A DNA stretch of 64,000 nucleotides. Origin: Candidatus Poseidoniales archaeon. GTDB taxonomy: Archaea; Thermoplasmatota; Poseidoniia; Poseidoniales; Poseidoniaceae. This document shows positions 1 to 7,900 of this stretch, one piece after another. Below the pieces are notes generated by a model, which was given only the letters and a program-made list of their open reading frames with translations, was not told the origin of the DNA and did not search any database. The stretch lies in assembly GCA_003602575.1 (NCBI GenBank), contig QQRY01000001.1:100032-164031 (forward strand), given 5' to 3'. The translations under genes were made by a program, and so were the position numbers. Position 1 is the first letter of the stretch. Every line of letters starts with the position of its first letter.

Positions 1-203
1 TTGATTTCATTTCCTCCTCCTACTAAGATGCTTCAATTCGGAGGGTTCCCTATCGCATCGCGATTATTTGGGAAGTCCCATTCGGCAATCTGCGGATCCA
101 TGGTATACATGCACCTCCCCGCAGCTTATCGCAGCTTGTCACGACCTTCTTCGGCACTCGAGCCGAGCGATCCCCCAGTTGGGTTGTAGCATCACATATT
201 GTA
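1..203 (-). rRNA. 23S ribosomal RNA, 5' end (partial)
   Basis: The minus strand reads as the conserved 5' domain of archaeal 23S rRNA: GGCTCGAGTGCCGAAG, then GTCGTGACAAGCTGCG, then GGTGCATGTATACC, and later AAGCATCTTAGTAGGAGG. The gene runs off the left edge, so only about 200 nt of roughly 2.9 kb is present. The 5' end is placed about 22 nt before the CTGGGGGATCGCTCGG segment by analogy with other 23S genes and may be off by 10 nt. No 16S rRNA lies upstream; the next gene on that side encodes a protein. Confidence 0.93.
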
Positions 204-412
204 TGTATTCACACACCATGCGAGTAACCCTTCGGTATCTAATTCATGCCTATTCGGCTTCCGCAGAAAACCGCCTCCTCAGGGACAGTTCTCCTCAGCC
301 CTTCCCCCGGCATAGGCATGCCAAGGTGCTAAGCAACCCACCGACCTACCACCCATATATGAACGAATCGGTTGACATAAGCCGAGTGGAAGGCATAAAA
401 TCACCTACTTGA
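204..412 (-). other. 23S rRNA leader, structured, no gene
   Basis: This is the transcribed leader between the presumed promoter and mature 23S. On the minus strand CATGCCTA (313-320) can pair with TAGGCATG (245-252), closing a 76-nt element. An alternative short hairpin GGCAT/ATGCC uses the same 5' arm. Inside the element the octamer CTGAGGAG occurs twice (291-298 and 275-282). I found no tRNA, 5S, SRP or RNase P signature. A role in pre-rRNA folding or processing is inference. Confidence 0.5.
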
Positions 413-425
413 AACGCTAAAATTT

Positions 426-440
426 GCTATTTTAATTTCT
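426..440 (-). promoter_or_regulatory. Candidate TATA/BRE of the 23S rRNA gene
   Basis: The minus strand carries AGAAATTAAAATAG in an A+T-rich stretch between the upstream protein gene and the leader. It resembles an archaeal BRE plus TATA box and would place the transcript start near 400-405. This rests on sequence resemblance only. Confidence 0.35.
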
Positions 441-490
441 AAATTAAGAGAAAAATATGCACATTATTTTGACTTTGAATGGGGGGGAAA

Positions 491-1786
491 TTACAATAAT
501 CTAGATAAATTTTCATCAATTATAGTATCTCCTTTGTGCGAGGAAAGTAAATTTTTAGCATTTACGCTCTGGCCTATACTGACAAGTGCTGCTGCCTCTA
601 AATTAGCACCTTCAAGAGATGAAGGATTTCTTGAATTGTGAACCTGAACTATTTTCAAAGCCTTTTCAGCCCTACCGCTAACTAGTAATGCATGTGAAAG
701 ATTCAATAAAATTATTGACTCATCAGGGTCAGATTTAGCTGCCTCTCTTAAGGCCAATATTGCTGATTCGAATTGTGATGAAGCCATCATTTGTATTGAT
801 TCATCATCATCCTTGGCCATCTCGATTGCTCTTTGTAATAGAGAAAGCCCATAATTATTGAAAACTGCTGAATCACCATGCATCCTAGATGCCATTTTTT
901 GAAAAGAAATCGCTGCTTCTGCCCAAGAATTATTGGCGATTGCGAAATAACCTCTTTCAAGTTCAGAACCAAGATCGGTGTTCACGCCGACATCAACATT
1001 CAGAGCCTTAGCGGGATGAAGTTCCAAAGAAAGTGATGAAACATCCTGGCTGAAAGAAGGTTGAACTGAGTCTGTATTTGATTGTTCTATTTCCTGATGA
1101 TTGTACACAACTACATCATCCTCAGACTGATGCACGACCTCAACTACGGTTTCAGGAGATGAATAGATTTCATCTAAATTAGGATCTTCTGCTGTAATCT
1201 TCCATTCATCTGGAATTGAAAAAGAAGGATGCGCTTCTTCAACTTCTTTTGCTAGAAAAGATTCTTCTGATTCTACCCTAATGCTTGGTTCAGGTAGTGG
1301 TTCAACTCTAACCATGGTCAGAGTGTTAGGTTGTTCGGATTTTTCTTCGGGAGCGGATTCAACCAACGGTTTTTGGATTGTTTGAATGGGGGCATCAGTT
1401 TCTACTGCACTAGGTGAAATCGATTCCATCTCGCTATCATCTTCGCTATCAAATGGAACTCCTTCTGCTTGACTGCCAATACCAAAAGGTAGCCTAGATA
1501 AATGTATATTTGATTGACCAGAGTAGCCAAACGGAAGAGAACTATTGGTGGAAGATTTTGTTGTTATCGGGACTTTTATTTCATCCGTATCTTCAATTTG
1601 TTCAATTCCCTCCAACTCGTACAATGATATGACTGCATCATCCAAGCCTGGAACCTCGGAAGGCATGTTTGGATCTTCGTCATCACTTGCTAAGTCAATC
1701 AGGTTTTGGCTTCCACAGGCTGGACAAGACAGAGCATTTAATGAAAGAAGACCGCATATAGCACATTCTAACATTGTACTCCCCAT
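491..1786 (-). CDS. Zinc-ribbon and TPR-repeat protein
   Basis: A 431-residue acidic protein. It opens with a zinc ribbon of two Cys pairs (CAICG and CPACG, about residues 8-24). A long low-complexity acidic linker rich in Glu, Ser, Asp and Pro follows (about 30-270). The C-terminal 150 residues are helical with a TPR look, including an AxxxFQKMA helix, two LxxA repeats and an SHALLVSGRAEKAL helix. It has no signal peptide or membrane span, so it is probably a cytosolic adaptor. A second ATG four codons in (1774) would start immediately before the zinc ribbon and has GGGGAG upstream. It lies 59 bp downstream of the transporter gene on the same strand and upstream of the 23S gene. The function is not known. 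Confidence 0.75.
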   Translation of the reverse strand: MGSTMLECAICGLLSLNALSCPACGSQNLIDLASDDEDPNMPSEVPGLDDAVISLYELEGIEQIEDTDEIKVPITTKSSTNSSLPFGYSGQSNIHLSRLPFGIGSQAEGVPFDSEDDSEMESISPSAVETDAPIQTIQKPLVESAPEEKSEQPNTLTMVRVEPLPEPSIRVESEESFLAKEVEEAHPSFSIPDEWKITAEDPNLDEIYSSPETVVEVVHQSEDDVVVYNHQEIEQSNTDSVQPSFSQDVSSLSLELHPAKALNVDVGVNTDLGSELERGYFAIANNSWAEAAISFQKMASRMHGDSAVFNNYGLSLLQRAIEMAKDDDESIQMMASSQFESAILALREAAKSDPDESIILLNLSHALLVSGRAEKALKIVQVHNSRNPSSLEGANLEAAALVSIGQSVNAKNLLSSHKGDTIIDENLSRLL

Positions 1787-1845
1787 TACTTACCAAACGT
1801 CGCCTACCTTTGAAGTAAACGCCTCCAAGAGTGCTAAATGTTCGA

Positions 1846-3591
1846 TTATTCTTCACTGTCTTTCTGCGGAGAAATAATTCCAACAGCTGATGAAATAGTT
1901 TCACTAACTATTTCTTTAATTTCATCAATGTCATTATCTACCAATGATTCAGCAAATCCTTTACCTTTACTTTTCCCTCTGTAAACTTGGTATATCATAC
2001 CGATAACTGAAAGGGCAACCAGAACTAGTTTCCACTCCATGCCGCCTCCTCCGACGACATAAACTAGAATCATGTAGAAAGAAACAATCAAAGTAGTTAA
2101 AATCATAATTGGGAAACCTGCTCTGAAAAATTCATTGAATGAAACAGGGTAGCCTGCCTCTTCGGACATTCCAGCCATAACCACATTTGCTGAAGCACCT
2201 ATTAAGGTACCATTTCCACCAAGACAGGCACCAAAAGCCAAAGCCCAAATCAATGGAGCTAAGTCAACACCAGCTCCATCTGAAATCTGTAGCACTATAG
2301 GGATCATGGTAGCAGTATAAGGTATATTATCGATAAATGCCGACGCAATAGCTGAAACCCAGAGGATAATTAAAATCGCAGCAGTTAACCTAACTAAACC
2401 ATCTTGACCTTGTGGAAACGCCTCAATCGCTTTCTGTACATATTCACCTATGAAATTGATAACTCCCAAATGTTGAAGTGAATGAACAAGTACAAACAAA
2501 CCAGCGAAAAACAGTAATGTGGTCCATTCAACTTCTTCCAACGGTTCATCTAACTCATGCCTGTTAGTAGCAAGAAGCATCAAAACCGAACCTCCCAAAG
2601 CGATCCATGATACTGGCATATGAGTTATTGGGTGTAAAAAGAAACCTAAGATAACTAAACCTAGAATAATTCCACTAGTAGTTAGCATCTTGTAATCTTT
2701 AATTCCGTATTTTGATTCTAACTCAGCAACATCTCTAATTCTCTTACCCGAGAATTCTTCAGCATAGAACCAACGAATAAACATGAATGCCGGGACAATT
2801 GTCATCAGTATACCGGGTGCCATCTCAATAATGAAATCATTAAAATTAACACCATCAGCGGCTAGATGTGAATACTCAGTTTTGTTTATCGCTGACTCTG
2901 ATAATCCTGAACCAATCATAATGTTTGGCGGATCCCCTATCATAGTTGCAGCTCCACCGATGTTCGAGAATAATACTTCAGATATCAATAATGGAATGGG
3001 CTTCAAGTCTAGAACTTTAGCAAGCTGGATTGTTACAGGAGTAAGTAAGAGAATAGTGGTAACATTGTCTAAAAACGCCGATAAAACTGCAGTTACAGAA
3101 CATAAAATGACAACTAGGCTCCATATTGAACCACCGCTTTTCTTGTATGCCTCGACAGCAAACCATTCGAAAACCCCAGTATGCGAAATTACCCCTACCA
3201 TCACCATCATACCTAACAGTAGACCTATCGTCTCCCAATCGATCATTGTTGTAACAGCTCTAAGAGTAAGAGCTGATTCTTCTGTGTAGTGATTTAAAGC
3301 GATAACAGCAACTAAACCCCCTAGTGCAGCAGCAAGTGTTCTATGAACCGCCTCGGTTATTATTAACGCATAAACTGCTAGTAAAATGAATAAGCCAACT
3401 ACTATTGCTTCTGATTTCACTCCATCTTTTAGTGTCAAATCTTTTCCCATCTCTAAATGAACGTCGGTTCCATCTGCGCCACCTGCAGCCATTGAATGGC
3501 CAGCAATAACCATACTTCCTACGAAAATTAAAAGCAAAAATGCGATTGTTCTAGACTTGCTGTTACGCTTCGTAATATTGAACATAGCCAT
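1846..3591 (-). CDS. Ion transporter, ArsB/NhaD (IT) superfamily
   Basis: A polytopic membrane protein of 581 residues with 10 to 12 hydrophobic segments. The segments around GGAATMIGDPPNIMIGSG and, in the second half, GGNGTLIGASANVVMAG form the pair of inverted-repeat re-entrant motifs typical of the NhaD/ArsB/SLC13 ion transporter superfamily. An N-terminal hydrophobic segment and a short periplasmic piece precede the core. NhaD-type Na+/H+ antiport or organic/arsenite anion transport are both possible; the sequence alone does not decide, and no ArsA or ArsR gene lies nearby. An upstream TTG (3609) extends the frame, but ATG 3591 is preferred because GGAAGG precedes it; ATG 3585 is also possible. 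Confidence 0.85.
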   Translation of the reverse strand: MAMFNITKRNSKSRTIAFLLLIFVGSMVIAGHSMAAGGADGTDVHLEMGKDLTLKDGVKSEAIVVGLFILLAVYALIITEAVHRTLAAALGGLVAVIALNHYTEESALTLRAVTTMIDWETIGLLLGMMVMVGVISHTGVFEWFAVEAYKKSGGSIWSLVVILCSVTAVLSAFLDNVTTILLLTPVTIQLAKVLDLKPIPLLISEVLFSNIGGAATMIGDPPNIMIGSGLSESAINKTEYSHLAADGVNFNDFIIEMAPGILMTIVPAFMFIRWFYAEEFSGKRIRDVAELESKYGIKDYKMLTTSGIILGLVILGFFLHPITHMPVSWIALGGSVLMLLATNRHELDEPLEEVEWTTLLFFAGLFVLVHSLQHLGVINFIGEYVQKAIEAFPQGQDGLVRLTAAILIILWVSAIASAFIDNIPYTATMIPIVLQISDGAGVDLAPLIWALAFGACLGGNGTLIGASANVVMAGMSEEAGYPVSFNEFFRAGFPIMILTTLIVSFYMILVYVVGGGGMEWKLVLVALSVIGMIYQVYRGKSKGKGFAESLVDNDIDEIKEIVSETISSAVGIISPQKDSEE

Positions 3592-3664
3592 CCCAATAAT
3601 ACCTTCCAATGAAAGGATATTATTGAGTATTCGCTTTTATTCTAGAAGTTAATGATGAAAATAC

Positions 3665-3931
3665 TCATCTCCATAAAACGCAAACATTACCACGAGATGT
3701 GACGATATTGGAATTGGTTTCCGAAGATAAATGCTCCCAAACTTGCTTTATCTGTTCTCTTTCAAAAAGGCCTCGATTAATTTTTATCTTGACTATGTCT
3801 TTTTTAGCCAATTGAGCATCTATTTCCTCAATCAAGTTTTCAGTAATACCAGATTTGCCAATTCTAACGCTTGGTTGAAACTCTTTAGAATTCGCAATTT
3901 TTTTAATCGATTGAGGAATATTTTTCGACAT
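3665..3931 (-). CDS. CRM-domain (YhbY/CRS1) RNA-binding protein
   Basis: An 88-residue single CRM domain. Its pattern matches the YhbY family: an N-terminal helix ending in SKEFQPSVRIGKSG with the RNA-contacting GxxG loop, then a helix, the VKIKINR strand, and a C-terminal strand ending NVCVLWR. In bacteria YhbY binds pre-50S ribosomes; archaeal homologues often sit beside RNase P protein genes. Here it follows the Rpp21 gene by 17 bp and adk, so the three are probably co-transcribed. The frame extends to a TTG nine bases upstream (3940), but the ATG that opens MSKNIPQ is the better start. Confidence 0.88.
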   Translation of the reverse strand: MSKNIPQSIKKIANSKEFQPSVRIGKSGITENLIEEIDAQLAKKDIVKIKINRGLFEREQIKQVWEHLSSETNSNIVTSRGNVCVLWR

Positions 3932-3948
3932 TATAATCAAACCTTCAA

Positions 3949-4269
3949 TTACTTCACGACATAGCGTCTAATATTTTGACAACTTAAACAAGTGACTATC
4001 TTCATCCCATTCTTTATCCTAGTCCTAACATTCGAACCATAAACAAATGGAATCTCACATTTACGGCATAGTAAAGATTTGGCCTTACTCGGTAAAGAAA
4101 GCCTATGCTTACGACTCAAAGACAGAATTTGTTTTGCAGAAGAATGTGCCAAAATTGAATCCTTAGATTCTGTTACTTCTAGTAAATGTATCAATGAACT
4201 TTGAATTTGACGCGCATTAGCAGTTCTCTGAGCCTTAGGTGTTCTGGAACGCTTACCTCTTTTACCCAT
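3949..4269 (-). CDS. rnp4: RNase P protein component 4 (Rpp21/Rpr2)
   Basis: A 106-residue basic protein. The N terminus is Lys/Arg-rich (MGKRGKRSR), followed by two helices including an AxxxxxLSRKHRLSLPSKAKSLLCRKC region, and then a zinc ribbon with Cys pairs CRKC and CLSC separated by about 25 residues. This is the Rpr2/Rpp21 architecture. In archaea the protein pairs with Rpp29 on the RNase P RNA and helps mature tRNA 5' ends. It sits 8 bp downstream of adk and 17 bp upstream of the CRM gene. The position of Leu-Pro-Ser-Lys before the first Cys pair is typical of the family. Confidence 0.9.
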   Translation of the reverse strand: MGKRGKRSRTPKAQRTANARQIQSSLIHLLEVTESKDSILAHSSAKQILSLSRKHRLSLPSKAKSLLCRKCEIPFVYGSNVRTRIKNGMKIVTCLSCQNIRRYVVK

Positions 4270-4277
4270 GACAAAAC

Positions 4278-4907
4278 CTACTTAGCAAGTGCCAATAATA
4301 TATCTTCACTAATTGAATTGATTTCTCGATCTCCATCAATTCGGTGGAAAATACCTCGACTTTCATACCACTCTGCCAATGGAGATGTTTGTTCATGATA
4401 TGCTGCTAATCGGGATTGTACGGTTTCTTTGTTGTCGTCAGCACGTCTTTTCTCGGTAAAAGTTCCACACTCACAGCCTGAAGTAGGAACTGGATTGAAT
4501 ATTTCATGGAAAACTAAGCCGCAATCACCGCATGAATATCTACCACAGATTCGGTCAACTATTCTTTCATCTGGAACTTCAATGGCTATTACATGAGATA
4601 CATTTGTAATTTCAGAAAGGGCTTCTGCTTGTGGGATAGTCCTAGGAAATCCATCAAACATGACTCCATTCTTGGCATCAGGTAGCAATATTCTTTCACG
4701 AATTAAATCAATAATGATTGAGTCCGGGACAAGTAATCCGGCATCCATGTAACCTTTTGCTTCAAGTCCAGTCGGAGTTTTTTGTTTAACAGCAGCTCTT
4801 AGCATATCCCCAGTAGATACTTGAGGCAGACCTGTTGAGATTGTTATTCTCTCGGCTTGAGTCCCCTTACCTGCACCCGGCGGCCCAAATAATACAATAC
4901 TGCTCAT
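4278..4907 (-). CDS. adk: Adenylate kinase
   Basis: 209 residues, the length of long-form adenylate kinases. The P-loop GPPGAGKGTQ is at residues 8-17, the GFPR motif follows near residue 85, and an R-x-C LID domain carries four Cys (CGRYSCGDCG, then GCECGT), consistent with a structural zinc site. It catalyses AMP + ATP = 2 ADP in the cytosol. This is the bacterial-like Adk type rather than the short archaeal AdkA. It is the first gene of the adk, Rpp21, CRM cluster. The start is the only ATG before the P-loop. Confidence 0.95.
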   Translation of the reverse strand: MSSIVLFGPPGAGKGTQAERITISTGLPQVSTGDMLRAAVKQKTPTGLEAKGYMDAGLLVPDSIIIDLIRERILLPDAKNGVMFDGFPRTIPQAEALSEITNVSHVIAIEVPDERIVDRICGRYSCGDCGLVFHEIFNPVPTSGCECGTFTEKRRADDNKETVQSRLAAYHEQTSPLAEWYESRGIFHRIDGDREINSISEDILLALAK

Positions 4908-4945
4908 GTATGGTCGTAGGACTACTTAGATTTGAAGATACGCAC

Positions 4946-7900
4946 TCACTTATTATTCTGCTCAAGCCACATATGACCATATGCATTCCATTGCTCAACA
5001 CTCCAACCTGGAGGAAGACCTGTTGGAGGTAGAGGGCGTGTTAGGGCTGGAGTTTGCGGCAATGGTGGATTGATTTTGGGCAATGGGATGACAGGTGGTA
5101 AATTCAATTTGGGAGGCATTCCGGCGGGAATATTCATCTTTGGTGGCATACCCTTTGGAATATTTGGAGCATTGCCAAAACTAGGTAATTCCATAGATTG
5201 TGCTAGAGCAGCCGCAATTTCATCAGCAGAGACTTCCCCACTGGTGATTTCATTGACCGAATTTCCAATATCTAATGCTTCATCACGACGATTAGAAATA
5301 TACTCCGGATTAACATAATTATCGGCTGAAACCAATTGAGAATCATCACTAGAAATCGAGCCACTACGTTTCATTCTTCTAGCGAAAATAACTCCAGACA
5401 CTAGTAGAGTGGATAAGATTAGAACCGAAATATACCATGGAACTGAATTGAATAATCCACTATTACCCTTAGAGGATTGAATACTTGACGAAATGGTCAT
5501 TTGCGCAACAATTTTTGAATCAGAGGTAACATTGATCAAAATTTGGAAAGAACCTTTTTCGGCTCCATCCTTAGGCTCGACCATAACTTCGAACTCGATA
5601 GAATCACCAGGCATTAGTCCTGAAATTTTTGATGGTTTAACATCGGTATTCCAACCTGAAACTTCAACTCCCTCTAAATCGGTAACTATTGCTGAAACGT
5701 CACCTTCGATAATAGTATTGCCATCATTTCGGAAAGTTATAATTTGAGATTCTTCGTTTCCAACTTCAATACCAATGAAATCCTTTAGTGAATTAGTGTT
5801 ACTCGAGAGATTTCCGAATGGAGATTCTTCGACTTTTACATCAAATTGAAGAGTCTCCATGACTGACCTTCCGTTACTTTCAGCAGAGACCGAAACAGTT
5901 AGAGAAAATGAACTCAATGATATCTCTTCATTTAACGGAGGGACAAGTCCAATTGAAACTGTGACCTGTTCTCGTGGATTTATCACCTTAACAGGGTTAG
6001 AAAATCCTACGAGCCAGCCGTCTGGAGGTAGAGAATAAGACCAATTTAGATTTAGAACAGAGTTACCGGTGTTGGATACCATCAAGTCATTATATGAGAA
6101 ATCTGAAGAAATCGATGCTGAAAGAGATTCAGGGCCTGTGAGTTCCAAAGAAACATCTTCTTTAACCAGAATACGAGTTGTATTGGTAACATAATTGAAA
6201 TCAGAGATCTCAGCCCTTAATGTGAATGAGTTTGAATCACCCTCCAATGCAGCAGTTGGAACATTTATTTGGAACTGAACTATTTGTGAATCTCCTGGTT
6301 GTATGGTAATTGAAACCTTTCTAGAATCATTTTCTGTATCAGAGTAGGCTTTCAAAAACCAACTTGGATTAGATGGTTGAATACTGATATCCATATCTAA
6401 AATAGAATTACCTAAATTCCTAATTTCATAATCTAAGAACTTAATTTCGCCACTATCAACAAGTACGTCCCGTGTTATTAGATTTGTACCCACGGGGACG
6501 CCATCATCAAGAAGATGAGCCTGGAATTCTTCTTTCTCCATGACAGAAACTGTAACAACTTCACTGTAATTTAATGTTAAATCTGTAGTGGACGTGACAT
6601 AACATGAGATTTGATCGGTTTCTCCAACCGCTGGCAAGCCATAAGCGACCGGTGGAACAAAAATTCGTACTGGCATCGAAAGGTAAGCTGAAATATCTAA
6701 TGGCTCAAAATCTAATGTCGAGGAATTTGAGTTTCCAAGCATTATTTGCCAGCGATTTTCAGATTCACAGGTAACAGAATATTGCGCAGCTGAATTACCA
6801 ACATTTTGTGCTGAAATCGAAAATGCAACTGATTCACCGGGCTTCGCTGCAAGGCCAGAAGTCCCTGCAGATACAACATTAACATCATCAACTTGACCTA
6901 TTTCAATCGTCAAACGTTGCGAATGAGAAACTGTGGGAAGACTTTGATATTGAACGGTAATATCGACATAAAATGTACCAAAACGAGCATATCTCGGATT
7001 ATTTGAATCATCCAAATTAGCATATTCATTTTCAAAACGCAAGATTACATCTTTGTAATCACCCGATGAACCTTGACCAGTTAGAGAAAATGGACCATTA
7101 TCGGAATATTGTTTAGTCCAAGCGTCCTCTGGCACAATAAAATAATTATAAATTGGATGTTTTTCTTGTACATTAGTTACAGAAAGCGTGACACTTTGGG
7201 TACCAGTACCTTCGTTTTTAATTCGTACAGGGACATCTATTCCTGTTTCATTACGGACATCAAATATTTTGATTGCAGAAGCAGCTCTATCTTCGGGTGA
7301 AACCGGTTCACTACCATCTTCATTAAGTGCAATTACTCTAACACCTAGAGAAGTCACCTCAATATCTGTTGTAATGATATTATTATCGATACCTGAAGAC
7401 TCATCATTCATCTCTTGAATTACATTGTCAGTATCAAGACTCAGTTTTAGAGTGTGAATGCCGGTCGTCGAAAAGGAACGTGTTGTAATAACCGATTCTA
7501 CTTCACTAGAAGCAACACCTTGCGAATCTCCCTGCATCAAGATAGTACCTTCTGTCAAATCTTCCAAAATCCAGTGGAATCCTGTAGTATCCAAGGTACC
7601 TTGATTCATCCATGCAACTCTAACTGAAACTACATCGTTTTGCAAAGGATTTTGCGAAGATAGGTATATTGATTCATTAAAAGTTGTTAAATCCGATTTT
7701 GGTTGTATTGACATATCACCTGTAATAACAATACTGAAATCTTGTTCATTTCCTCCTCTATGCATCACTTTAACTAACCAATTACCGGAATTTGTAAATG
7801 TACCCGGGGCAATTTTTATTCTTTCAACATTATTCAAGTCATCAGCGGTTCCGCCTTGTTTTGAGAATCCTGAAGCAAAATCATTACCCAACCATTGATT

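Noticed and set aside
1-412. Open frames on the plus strand across the rRNA gene and leader
   Set aside because: They run antisense to 23S rRNA and its leader and have no protein-like features.
204-412. A tRNA, 5S, SRP or RNase P RNA in the 23S leader
   Set aside because: No T-loop, CCA stem, 5S core, SRP S-domain or RNase P conserved region could be found.
787-972. Short minus-strand frame inside the TPR gene
   Set aside because: It is a different reading frame of the same strand with no protein-like features.
1846-3591. Arsenite pump assignment
   Set aside because: The superfamily is clear, but no arsenic-resistance partner gene is nearby and the substrate cannot be read from sequence.
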